Source: a virus
Reading direction: 5' to 3' (one strand)
IMG/VR virus record: IMGVR_UViG_3300032323_001470
Location: 1-22,115 of that record
DNA length: 22,115 bases
The translations under genes and the position numbers were made by a program. The notes beneath the pieces are model-generated. The model did not search any database, was not told where the DNA came from, and was given only the letters and a program-made list of their open reading frames with translations. Each line of letters opens with the position of its first letter. Position 1 is the first letter of the stretch. Below are positions 1 through 6,778 of the stretch, piece by piece.

Positions 1-5
1 ACCCA

Positions 6-330
6 GACTAGGGTTAAGAATGTAGCATTATGCGAGTTGCACAGTACACTTAGCGTTAAAGCATTACAGAGGCGGTTGGCCGATACCTCGAGCTTTGTCT
101 TAATTTCCAACGGTGGATTAATATACATACGCTAACACATATATTAACCTAAGGGTTTCTCTCCCTTCATTTTAGCCTATAGTCACTCTATTCAAATAAT
201 CAAACCGCAGGCGTTTTGCGATCGTGGTCCTGTAAAGGATGCTGATTAAGTACTGCTGCGGCGCAGAATTCCGTCCCTGAGACCCGAGGTCCAGTTGTTC
301 ATAGGCACTTGATGTAAGCCAGTGCAAGCC
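6..330 (+). ncRNA. Candidate large structured non-coding RNA
   Basis: No convincing gene lies here, but the stretch folds extensively. Helices found by eye: 6-10/180-184; 12-17/144-149 (GGTTAA/TTAACC); 21-24/45-48; 50-56/129-135 (TTAGCGT/ACGCTAA); 58-62/92-96 enclosing 69-72/86-89 and 73-75/80-82 with a TTGG loop; 100-104/117-121 extended by CCA/TGG; 151-155/163-167; 205-210/256-261 (CCGCAG/CTGCGG); 228-231/236-239 with a GTAA (GNRA) loop; 277-279/292-294 with 281-284/288-291; 305-309/321-325. The GNRA loop and G-U closings at 227/240 and 11/150 favour the + strand. G+C is about 45%, and about 57% in 241-300, against 25-32% in the sampled lines of the oxygenase gene. It may begin left of the window. 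Large phage RNAs such as GOLLD or ROOL are possible relatives, but I cannot assign a family. The helices are seen; the RNA gene is inferred. Confidence 0.5.
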
Positions 331-340
331 AAAAACCGCT

Positions 341-775
341 TTATTTTGCCTGAGATTGTTCTAAAAGACGTTGTCTAAGTATGTTTGAACCGCCAACTCT
401 GACGTTTATAATGCCATTATAATAGTCATCTGTTTCTAAAACTCTGCGTTCAAACTGTTCTCTTGCCTCTAAGTATGATAATTCTGCCTTGGATTTGCAA
501 AGATAAAGTATTTCTCTTGTGAAGTTTTCCGGACCTAATGCTTGGACGTCTGCGTTGAGCCTATCGGAAGAACCCCAGTATTCGCGCCAATCGCTTTCTA
601 CTGTGCTTCTTCTTTTAAGTTTTTTGCCTTTGAGTGGGGGTTTGGTGCGTTTGAATTGTGCTAATTTCTTGCCTATGTACTTCTGTCCGGATTGTAGATT
701 CGTGATGATGTAAACAAAGCCAATGTAGCCTTCTGGTATTTCTTCTACAGGTTGATTTTGATACGTCCATTGCAC
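341..775 (-). CDS. GIY-YIG-type endonuclease, small phage family
   Basis: The 144-aa product has a GIY-YIG nuclease core at its N-terminus. Residues 19-37 read GFVYIITN...KYIGKK, which supplies the two motif tyrosines and the glycine. A basic segment follows (residues 38-56), then W-R-E-Y-W at 63-67, a Glu-rich helix (YLEAREQFE, 101-109) that probably carries the metal-binding glutamate, and Asn120/Asn124 near the end. This family cuts DNA using one metal ion; phage members include homing and repair-like nucleases. No separate DNA-binding domain such as NUMOD or zinc finger is visible, so the target is unknown. The start is GTG at 775, directly after the TGA of the upstream gene. It is the last gene of the minus-strand operon and lies next to the structured-RNA region. 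Family assignment is firm; the biological role is open. Confidence 0.82.
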   Translation of the reverse strand: MQWTYQNQPVEEIPEGYIGFVYIITNLQSGQKYIGKKLAQFKRTKPPLKGKKLKRRSTVESDWREYWGSSDRLNADVQALGPENFTREILYLCKSKAELSYLEAREQFERRVLETDDYYNGIINVRVGGSNILRQRLLEQSQAK

Positions 776-1006
776 TCACTTAGTTACCTTGGGGGGTCTG
801 CCTAGCTTGCCTTTTCTGGCTGCTTTTCTTTCTTCTCGCTTTTCTTGTATTTCTACTCGCCTAGTTGATGCCTCGTTGCGTATTTCTGATAGCCAGTATC
901 GTGCCTTAATAGCTGCTTCGTCTGAGCCTTTGTATTCAAATCTTTCCTGCCACTTAAAATATTCTTGAAAAGCAGCAATCATTTTGTCATGACTAGATGT
1001 ACTCAT
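776..1006 (-). CDS. Small basic protein with AT-hook-like tail
   Basis: The 76-aa protein has a predicted alpha-helical N-terminal two-thirds (residues 5-58, rich in Lys, Arg and Glu). The strongly basic C-terminus contains K-L-G-R-P-P-K (residues 67-73), close to the Gly-Arg-Pro core of an AT-hook that sits in the DNA minor groove. Its ATG overlaps the TGA of the preceding oxygenase gene (ATGA), and its stop abuts the GTG of the GIY-YIG gene, so the three are probably translationally coupled. Small helical basic proteins of this kind are common and uncharacterised in T4-like marine phages. DNA binding is inferred from the tail and charge only; a role in nucleoid or replication chromatin is possible. 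It is a real gene by its packing in the operon, with no known function. Confidence 0.75.
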   Translation of the reverse strand: MSTSSHDKMIAAFQEYFKWQERFEYKGSDEAAIKARYWLSEIRNEASTRRVEIQEKREERKAARKGKLGRPPKVTK

Positions 1007-1584
1007 ATGATAATAAAATTAAAATTAATAACCATTCGGTAGTCGTGGATTCTAGGATGCATTCCTGCGTGTAGCGTGTTACCGTTAAACAATACTATTC
1101 TTCCTTTTTTTGGAGTTATTCTATGTTTAATTGTAAGACCGTCATTGTCAAATAAAAAGGTGTCACCATCGCTGTCATTTACATAATAAATCATTACCCA
1201 GTGATTTTGATCACTATCGACGTGTGGGGTTTGATGTGCATTAATATTTTTAATATTAACTTTTGGACACAAATTTGCTTTAATCCTAGTAACTTTCGAA
1301 TTAAAATTAAGTGATGTAGCAACTGTTTGAAAAATAGACATTGGGTAGTCTACAGAATTTGAATTTATTTTTTCATTGGATATAAACTCGTGTGTAAATT
1401 GTGTATATTCAAAAATATTTTTACTGACACCCTTGTAATAATAGTATGATTGAGGAGATGAAGTCATATTTTTATGCTCACATAAGAACCAGGGAAAAAA
1501 TGGATTCTCGAGTAACAGATAAATTTGATCCTGCAGATTAAGAGGAATTAAAGTGTCGTTAACTACAACATCCATATCAAACAT
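1003..1584 (-). CDS. 2OG-Fe(II) oxygenase
   Basis: The 193-aa protein carries the iron-binding triad of the 2-oxoglutarate/Fe(II) dioxygenase superfamily. His121-x-Asp123 lies in the segment H-Q-T-P-H-V-D, and the distal His172 lies in N-G-N-T-L-H-A-G. Arg183 is well placed to bind 2-oxoglutarate. The C-terminal half fits a double-stranded beta-helix. Such enzymes couple 2OG decarboxylation to hydroxylation or demethylation; T4-like marine phages often carry several with unknown substrates. The N-terminal half (residues 1-100) is unlike any family I recognise and may set specificity. The ATG directly follows the gp46 stop, and the end overlaps the next gene by 4 nt. Hand counts of three sequence lines gave 25-32% GC, which hints at separate acquisition. 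The substrate could be protein, nucleotide or DNA. Confidence 0.85.
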   Translation of the reverse strand: MFDMDVVVNDTLIPLNLQDQIYLLLENPFFPWFLCEHKNMTSSPQSYYYYKGVSKNIFEYTQFTHEFISNEKINSNSVDYPMSIFQTVATSLNFNSKVTRIKANLCPKVNIKNINAHQTPHVDSDQNHWVMIYYVNDSDGDTFLFDNDGLTIKHRITPKKGRIVLFNGNTLHAGMHPRIHDYRMVINFNFIII

Positions 1585-3366
1585 TTAGGCAACAATCTCC
1601 ACATCATTTGAATAACTAGTAAATCCATTTTCTTTAATAACCTTAAGCACGTGATTAACACGACTGGTTAAGTCATCTCTGTGCGAAATAAGGAATACAT
1701 TCTTATCACGCTCACGAGTCATACGTTTTAACACAGCAATACTTGACTCTACACCGCTAGCATCCATACCACTATCTACTAGTTCATCAATAAACAGTAA
1801 GTTAATACTGTGATATAGATTCTCCCATACATCGCGGAATGCCCATGACATAGATAGGATCAATCGATTGCGCTCGCCACGACTTAAATTGTCAAAGTCT
1901 AGGTCCTGTCCTAATTGTGTAATCAAAACGCTAAGGTCATTCTGAAACTCAACAATATGCGGCAATCCAATTTTATCGAGATAATAGGTTAATCGCTGGT
2001 TCAAAAATGCTAGATTTTGATCAATAATACGTTTGCGAACAAAACTATCTTTGTTAGTTAATAGTTTGTACAGAAATTCTTGATGCTCTTTAATTCTGAC
2101 CAACGAGTTAACCGACTCCCAATCAATTTCTTGTACAGCAGTCTTTTTAAGTTCTTCGATCTGTTCAAAATAGGGATTAGTTTCAGCACTCTTAATAGTT
2201 AATTCTTTTTCTAAACTAATAACCGTATTCTTATGATTAAGTGCTTCTTCTAACGTGTCGTATTGTACCTTAGGACAGTCGCCTAGCTCCCCTAGTTCTT
2301 TTAGTGCAAACTCAGTTTCTGCAATGACTGCGCCTAGGTCTTCAAATGCCACACTAGCATCGCTGAGATCTTTTCTAGCACTCGCAAGTACAGCTTCATG
2401 TTTGGCATCATGAAACTCTTGACCACAAGTATGGCATTGATGATTTTCTAAACTAGCAATTTCTTTTTCAATCTTATCGCATCGCTTACGTTCTCTATCT
2501 TGTTCAAGTTTAGAACGTTGCACGGCCGAAGTAAGATCGTTGATGTCTTTGCGTTTTTGGTTGTAAGCAACCAGTGCTCGATGATTTAATATCTCTTGTT
2601 CTGAGTCGATGTGGCTTAGAACATCAATACTTTTTAAAATATTTTCAAGATTTTTTTCTTGATTTTCATCCCACAAGCGTTGTTTACGCTCTAAGGCATC
2701 AATACTCTGCTGAATACGATCGTTACTAGCTTTAACAGTTTCGATACGAGTATTTTCTGTAGTAATAGCATCTTTACTAATACGGATTTGTTCTTTGAGG
2801 TTCTCTGCTTTCTCTGACAGTAGCGTAATGCCTAATAACTGTTCAATAATGTTGCGTTGATCGGCAGCCTTCATAGACAAGAACGGTTCTGTGTAAGTAT
2901 TCAGTGCCACAAGATGTTTGAACATGTCGTGACTCATGGACATCATTTCTTCAATGGCCTTTTGTGTTTCACGACTGTCGCCTTGACTTTCGTCTAGATC
3001 TTCTAGCTGTTGTTCTGCACCGTTAATACTAAATCTTAATAAGTTAGGTTTACGGCCACGCTCGATGTGATATTCAATCCCATCTTTTTCAAAAGTAACT
3101 GTACACAGCATGCCTTTGCCGTTAATCTTGTTAACTAGGTTATCTTTCTTAATATTAGTCAGTGCTTGTCCATAGATAGCATAGCTAAGACCATTGATAA
3201 TAGTAGTCTTGCCTGTGCCGTTTCGAGCACCGCTGTCGTCTCCACCGAGATCCATGTTTTCGCCAAGTACTAGTGTCAGCTGACCCTTGTCAAAGTCTAT
3301 AGCCTGAGTCTGGTTGCCCACACTCATAAAGTTACGCACTGTTAAATTCTTAATTTTTATTGTCAT
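1585..3366 (-). CDS. 46: gp46 recombination endonuclease subunit (SbcC/Rad50-like ATPase)
   Basis: This is the large ATPase subunit of the T4 gp46/gp47 complex, the phage equivalent of Rad50/SbcC. With gp47 it resects DNA ends for recombination-dependent replication and host DNA breakdown. The 593 aa show every expected element: Walker A at 46-54 (GARNGTGKT), coiled-coil arms around 185-310 and 315-420, a zinc-hook Cys-x-x-Cys at 311-314 (CHTC), the ABC signature LSRGERN at 494-500, Walker B at 521-528 (INLLFIDE) followed by a D-loop, and the H-loop His562 in LISHRDD. Length is near that of T4 gp46 (560 aa). Its ATG overlaps the gp47 stop (ATGA), which fits production of equal amounts of the two subunits. 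The family call is firm. Confidence 0.97.
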   Translation of the reverse strand: MTIKIKNLTVRNFMSVGNQTQAIDFDKGQLTLVLGENMDLGGDDSGARNGTGKTTIINGLSYAIYGQALTNIKKDNLVNKINGKGMLCTVTFEKDGIEYHIERGRKPNLLRFSINGAEQQLEDLDESQGDSRETQKAIEEMMSMSHDMFKHLVALNTYTEPFLSMKAADQRNIIEQLLGITLLSEKAENLKEQIRISKDAITTENTRIETVKASNDRIQQSIDALERKQRLWDENQEKNLENILKSIDVLSHIDSEQEILNHRALVAYNQKRKDINDLTSAVQRSKLEQDRERKRCDKIEKEIASLENHQCHTCGQEFHDAKHEAVLASARKDLSDASVAFEDLGAVIAETEFALKELGELGDCPKVQYDTLEEALNHKNTVISLEKELTIKSAETNPYFEQIEELKKTAVQEIDWESVNSLVRIKEHQEFLYKLLTNKDSFVRKRIIDQNLAFLNQRLTYYLDKIGLPHIVEFQNDLSVLITQLGQDLDFDNLSRGERNRLILSMSWAFRDVWENLYHSINLLFIDELVDSGMDASGVESSIAVLKRMTRERDKNVFLISHRDDLTSRVNHVLKVIKENGFTSYSNDVEIVA

Positions 3367-4373
3367 AGGTCTTGATAAATTTTTAATAACATTGACTTGT
3401 CGTAGCTATCGCTTTCGATAGCATTAATCTGATTCATAACAATTGTATCTACTGATTCAAAGTTGATATCAATAGGAACAGCATTAGATTCAACTTCTAC
3501 TTTTTCTGGAATCAACATTAACTCACGCAGATTGTACTGCGGCATAAACTGTTCTTTAATAAAGTTTGCTTCTTCAAAAGTGATAGGCAAGTCGATAGTA
3601 ACACGACAATGCATCTTATCACGTAACAATGCATCGGGTGTATCGATAATTTGACTAAGTTTATAAGTTCTATATATAGGTTGCCCCGGCCATGATTTAT
3701 ACTCTGGCTTGCCACCCCACTCTAAAATCATCATACCTCGATCGTCATCACCTGCATCGGCATAGTTGTGAGGAAAAGCATTGCCAATATAGGTCACATT
3801 GCCTTTGCTCTGACGTTTATGAAAGTGTCCGCTGAATACATATTCTTGATGACCAAAGTGCCCAGCCTGTAACTGACCATGATCGGGCATCTGTACCATA
3901 GCATTCATGTAGAACAGGGGCAGTTCTAAGTGACCAAACACGTAACGGCTTTTAAGTTTGGAAACTTCCTTCCATTCATCCCCTACTAGCCAAGGCATAA
4001 TTGTTACATCGCCTTGTGTAAGGGTTTCTCTAATAGGAACAATGTTAGGAAACAGTCTCATAAATTCGATACTGTTAATCTCACGTTTGTCTTTGTAGAA
4101 CAGATCGTGATTGCCTAGAATGAAATAAACTTTTTCAAAACTTTGACTTAGTTTCTCTAAGTTGCTAACAGTATAGTTCATAGTACTAACGTCTGTAGTA
4201 CTACGATTATGATGCCAGTCACCTAGGAAGATTGCAGTTTCGCAACCTTGTTCTTTGGCAGTATCACAAAACCAATTTACAAATTCTTCGCAATCTTGAT
4301 TATGAGTACGGCTACCGCTTTTAAGTCCAAAATGTATGTCTGTGAAACAAGCTACTTTTTTAAATAGATTCAT
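3363..4373 (-). CDS. 47: gp47 recombination endonuclease subunit (SbcD/Mre11-like nuclease)
   Basis: This is the calcineurin-like metallophosphoesterase subunit of the gp46/gp47 nuclease, homologous to Mre11/SbcD. Metal-binding motifs appear in order: D12-I-H14, GDWHHN (51-56), GNHD (87-90), GHLE (147-150) and GHFHK (182-186). The C-terminal portion (about 230-336) would hold the capping domain and the gp46-binding region. At 336 aa it matches T4 gp47 (339 aa). The gene lies between gp55 (31-nt gap) and gp46 (4-nt overlap). No good Shine-Dalgarno sits at normal spacing before the ATG. The AAGG upstream is about 16 nt away, and a strong promoter lies so close to the start that the transcript could be nearly leaderless. 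The family call is firm. Confidence 0.96.
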   Translation of the reverse strand: MNLFKKVACFTDIHFGLKSGSRTHNQDCEEFVNWFCDTAKEQGCETAIFLGDWHHNRSTTDVSTMNYTVSNLEKLSQSFEKVYFILGNHDLFYKDKREINSIEFMRLFPNIVPIRETLTQGDVTIMPWLVGDEWKEVSKLKSRYVFGHLELPLFYMNAMVQMPDHGQLQAGHFGHQEYVFSGHFHKRQSKGNVTYIGNAFPHNYADAGDDDRGMMILEWGGKPEYKSWPGQPIYRTYKLSQIIDTPDALLRDKMHCRVTIDLPITFEEANFIKEQFMPQYNLRELMLIPEKVEVESNAVPIDINFESVDTIVMNQINAIESDSYDKSMLLKIYQDL

Positions 4374-4379
4374 AGATAT

Positions 4380-4408
4380 ATTATACTACCTTAATTTAAA
4401 AAGATCAA
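4380..4408 (-). promoter_or_regulatory. Sigma-70-type promoter before gp47
   Basis: Read on the minus strand there is TTGATC at 4408-4403 (4/6 match to the -35 consensus), a spacer of exactly 17 nt, and a perfect TATAAT at 4385-4380. The -10 box is 6 nt from the gp47 ATG, so the predicted start of transcription falls at or next to the A of the ATG. The -35 box overlaps the end and stop codon of gp55. This would let host holoenzyme transcribe gp47-gp46 separately from gp55. Confidence 0.5.
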
Positions 4409-5262
4409 TCAGAGTCCGATCCACCGTCGACGGTTGCGCCCGCAGACGGTCCAGCAGCAACATTGACACTGCCGCCCGAATTTTGACGACTCCAGCTGGG
4501 ATTCATTCCGTTCATTTCTAATATGTCGTCTCGAATGTTTTGGTTACGTTTTTCAATGTTGATAATACGTACAAAACTATTGGTAACAGCAGCAGTGTAA
4601 TAAGCAAACGGATTATCTGATTTTGATTCGTCAAACTGTAGACCAATTTGCGTTAGCTGAAGAATAGCCTGCCCACGCATTTCATCATTATAGGTGTATC
4701 CACGAACGTTGCCTCTAGTAGCATACCGTTCACATAATTTTAAAAACATACGAGCTAGATTGTCGGTCATCTTACCATGTTCTTTGTTAAACTCGCCAGT
4801 AACTAAATCACCTTTCCAATGACTTTTCCCCACTAGTATTAGATTGTTGTTGGCATCAAATTTCCAATGCTGGAATGGAGGAAAGTTAACTTTTTCGTGA
4901 CTATCGGCAGTATTTTTTAGTGTCTTTTTACGACCGGGAGCGAGAGGAACATGAGTAAAAGTCATGACTCTAAAAACCACATCTTCTTTTTTGATAGTTT
5001 TATAATCAATCTCAAATTCTTTAGCAGGCAGTTTCTTACCCCCAGCAATAACTGCAGCCTCGTGTGCCTGTTTAGCTAATCGAGAAGCGCGACTGCGTTT
5101 GGCTTCTGCGATAGTTCGAATATTGATTTTTTCTACACTGGGCACAATAAGGTCGTAGTCCCCAAATGCTTTATCTGTGTATGAACAGTAGGTATTTTTA
5201 CTGCGGTGTATTTCTTTTAATAGATCTTTGTTAGTTAAGTACTTTATTTTTGGAACTGTCAT
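4405..5262 (-). CDS. 55: gp55-like late-promoter sigma factor with long N-terminal extension
   Basis: gp55 is the phage sigma factor that directs host RNA polymerase to late promoters. The region at about residues 165-255 carries the family signature: T-R-G-N-V-R-G-Y-T-Y-N-D-E-M-R-G, then DNPFAYYT (216-223), then a run ending R-I-I-N-I-E-K-R. These match T4 gp55 segments around SSYTYRDDM and NPFAYFT (recalled from the T4 protein). T4 gp55 is 185 aa; this protein is 285 aa. The extra length is mostly an N-terminal segment of about 150 residues, with a basic helix near 50-65 and KYLTNKDLLKEIHRSKNTYC at 7-26. The tail after residue 257 is Gly/Ser/Ala-rich and ends acidic (GGSDSD). I see no hydrophobic patch like the sliding-clamp-binding end of T4 gp55. 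It is the first gene of the minus operon, with an AGGAG ribosome site at 5278-5274. Confidence 0.88.
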   Translation of the reverse strand: MTVPKIKYLTNKDLLKEIHRSKNTYCSYTDKAFGDYDLIVPSVEKINIRTIAEAKRSRASRLAKQAHEAAVIAGGKKLPAKEFEIDYKTIKKEDVVFRVMTFTHVPLAPGRKKTLKNTADSHEKVNFPPFQHWKFDANNNLILVGKSHWKGDLVTGEFNKEHGKMTDNLARMFLKLCERYATRGNVRGYTYNDEMRGQAILQLTQIGLQFDESKSDNPFAYYTAAVTNSFVRIINIEKRNQNIRDDILEMNGMNPSWSRQNSGGSVNVAAGPSAGATVDGGSDSD

Positions 5263-5278
5263 GGATTATAATTCTCCT

Positions 5279-5307
5279 ATTAGTAATATAATAGCACATT
5301 TTGTCAA
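5279..5307 (-). promoter_or_regulatory. Possible sigma-70 promoter for the gp55-47-46 operon
   Basis: The minus strand has a perfect TTGACA at 5307-5302, a 17-nt spacer, and ACTAAT at 5284-5279 (4/6 match to TATAAT). One difficulty is that AGGAG (5278-5274) directly follows the -10 box, so a start of transcription at normal distance would drop most of the ribosome site. A different -10 box in this AT-rich stretch may be the real one. The -35 box is convincing; the exact -10 is not. Confidence 0.4.
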
Positions 5308-5308
5308 G

Positions 5309-5316
5309 AATAAATA
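5309..5316 (+). promoter_or_regulatory. T4-type late promoter for the baseplate operon
   Basis: AATAAATA differs at one position from the T4 late-promoter element TATAAATA, which gp55 recognises as a lone -10 box, and resembles late elements reported in marine T4-like phages. It lies 28 nt before the gp48 ATG, leaving room for a short leader with an AAGGA ribosome site at 5328-5332. It is the only such element I found ahead of the tightly packed genes from gp48 to the giant protein, so it may drive all of them. Confidence 0.6.
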
Positions 5317-5344
5317 GACTATATGACAAGGAAATTCACTCAAA

Positions 5345-6478
5345 ATGCCACTATCGATTAATCCTATTGCTCAACTTGTTGCTTCTGTTTCTTCTAGCAT
5401 ATCCCAATCTACAAACGAAGCATCCTCGTTTGCTTCAGGATCAAACATGCTGGAAAAAGCCAACTTAGATGCGAAGATAAACCAGCTGTCTGGCGGATTA
5501 ACTTCGGGACTTAATGGACTGTCGAGTAATGCTAAGGGTGCATTTGGGCAGCTGTCTGATAGAGCATCGGCGATTGGTGGCTCCTTACCGGGTGCAACTG
5601 CATTGGGCGGTATTGGTAATAGTATCACAAGCACAGTCTCCGGTGGTATTAACTCACTACAAAGTGTTGCTGGATCAACCAGTAACTTAACTGCTGACAT
5701 CGCAGGCGGTCTTAATAAGCTAGCAGGCGGCAGTCTTGGCGGCGGCCTTATGAGTCTCGCTGGATCAATTAGTAAAGCCGCCGGCATGTTGAACAATGTA
5801 CTTAGTTTAAAGAGAGGAATCAATCTGCCATCGGGAGCAGAAGCTTTTATTAAACAAGGCCAAGCAATTCAACTTAATGCCTCTGCAAAAAACGACTGGC
5901 GTGTGAGAATTACCTGCCAGTGGAATATTTTTAACAGCCCGCTATTTGCTCTGTTAGAAAATACAGGCGGAGTTGTATGGCCATACTTGCCAAACATCAC
6001 AGTATCAACTAAGGCAGATTATTCTGCTATCAATACCACACACAGCAACTACACAAACTACGCTTACAAAAGCAGCATGGTAGATGATATAACAATCACA
6101 GGGGAGTTCAGCTGTGAAACAGAAACAGATGCTGCCTACTGGATTGCTGCTACAACATTCTTTAAAACAGCAACCAAAATGTTTTTTGGACAAGGCGACC
6201 TCGCAGGCAATCCGCCATTAATCTGTAACCTAACAGGTTATGGCTCAAGTATATTTGACAAGGTACCGGTTATTGTAAAAAGTTTTTCAGTCGACCTCAA
6301 AGACGACGTTAACTATGTGAGATGCAATAGCTTTGGAACTAATACCTGGGTGCCAGTATTAAGTACAATTACAGTGGTTGTGTCGCCAGTATACAATAGA
6401 CAGAGAATGCGCCAGTTTAGTCTACAAGATTATGCTCGTGGTAAAACAGCTGACAGCAGCGGAGTAGGATACATCTAA
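5345..6478 (+). CDS. 48: gp48 baseplate tail-tube cap protein
   Basis: gp48 sits on the baseplate hub and starts the tail tube. The 377 aa are close to T4 gp48 (364 aa). The C-terminal half (about 178-377) is the conserved tube-like domain, with the D-W-R-V-R-I start, K-V-P-V-I-V-K-S-F-S-V-D-L-K-D-D-V-N-Y, W-V-P-V-L-S-T-I, and the family ending S-P-V-Y-N-R-Q-R..F-S-L-Q-D-Y-A-R-G. The N-terminal part (about 15-165) is low complexity, rich in Gly, Ser, Ala and Leu, with hydrophobic spacing suggestive of amphipathic helices that could contact the tape measure or tube lumen. It is the first gene after the late promoter, and its stop overlaps the gp53 start (TAATG). Confidence 0.93.
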   Translation: MPLSINPIAQLVASVSSSISQSTNEASSFASGSNMLEKANLDAKINQLSGGLTSGLNGLSSNAKGAFGQLSDRASAIGGSLPGATALGGIGNSITSTVSGGINSLQSVAGSTSNLTADIAGGLNKLAGGSLGGGLMSLAGSISKAAGMLNNVLSLKRGINLPSGAEAFIKQGQAIQLNASAKNDWRVRITCQWNIFNSPLFALLENTGGVVWPYLPNITVSTKADYSAINTTHSNYTNYAYKSSMVDDITITGEFSCETETDAAYWIAATTFFKTATKMFFGQGDLAGNPPLICNLTGYGSSIFDKVPVIVKSFSVDLKDDVNYVRCNSFGTNTWVPVLSTITVVVSPVYNRQRMRQFSLQDYARGKTADSSGVGYI

Positions 6479-6777
6479 TGGCAACTTACGGCAACGCTAG
6501 TCCTTGGGCTACAACTTCACAAAACTCTTTGTATCTAAACCTATTAGACATTAGGCCAGTTCCTGCAGAAAGCGATGACTATAGATACGTAATTGAAAAT
6601 CAATATACACATCGTCCTGATCTATTAGCCTATGATCTATATGGTGAAGTTAAGTTATGGTGGGTGTTTATGCAAAGAAACATGAATATCATAAAAGACC
6701 CTATCTATGATTTTGTTCCCGGCACTGTGATCTACCTTCCTAAAAAAGGCAACCTAGAAAAATTCCTAGGAGTATAA
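6478..6777 (+). CDS. 53: gp53 baseplate wedge protein (short form)
   Basis: In T4 gp53 joins neighbouring wedges around the hub. This copy has 99 aa, about half of T4 gp53 (196 aa). It keeps the N-terminal segment and a short LysM-like portion at about 53-89: Y-D-L-Y-G-E-V-K-L-W-W-V-F-M, then N-I-I-K-D-P and F-V-P-G-T-V-I-Y-L-P. The ATG shares an A with the gp48 stop; AGGA at 6464-6467 serves as ribosome site. The call rests on this motif and on the position between gp48 and the hub genes. Short gp53 forms are known in marine T4-like phages. Confidence 0.85.
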   Translation: MATYGNASPWATTSQNSLYLNLLDIRPVPAESDDYRYVIENQYTHRPDLLAYDLYGEVKLWWVFMQRNMNIIKDPIYDFVPGTVIYLPKKGNLEKFLGV

Positions 6778-6778
6778 C

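Noticed and set aside
1-128. Minus-strand open frame from ATG at 128 running off the left edge (starts M-Y-I-N-P-P-L-E-I-K).
   Set aside because: It is only about 42 codons, has no ribosome site at normal distance, and overlaps the nested RNA helices. It could be the start of a gene further left but cannot be supported from this window.
151-167. AAGGG/CCCTT hairpin as a rho-independent terminator.
   Set aside because: The stem is only 5 bp and is not followed by a T run. It is better explained as one arm of the structured RNA.
6-184. GACTA at 6-10 and TAGTC at 180-184 as P7 of a group I intron.
   Set aside because: Five complementary bases occur easily by chance. The intervening nested helices do not fit the simple P3/P8 layout, and no split gene or exon junction is visible.
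172-360. Minus-strand frame of about 62 codons without ATG (contains A-Y-E-Q-L-D-L-G).
   Set aside because: It has no ATG and only an unsupported TTG, overlaps the GIY-YIG gene end, and coincides with several RNA helices. Probably a chance open frame in GC-richer RNA sequence.
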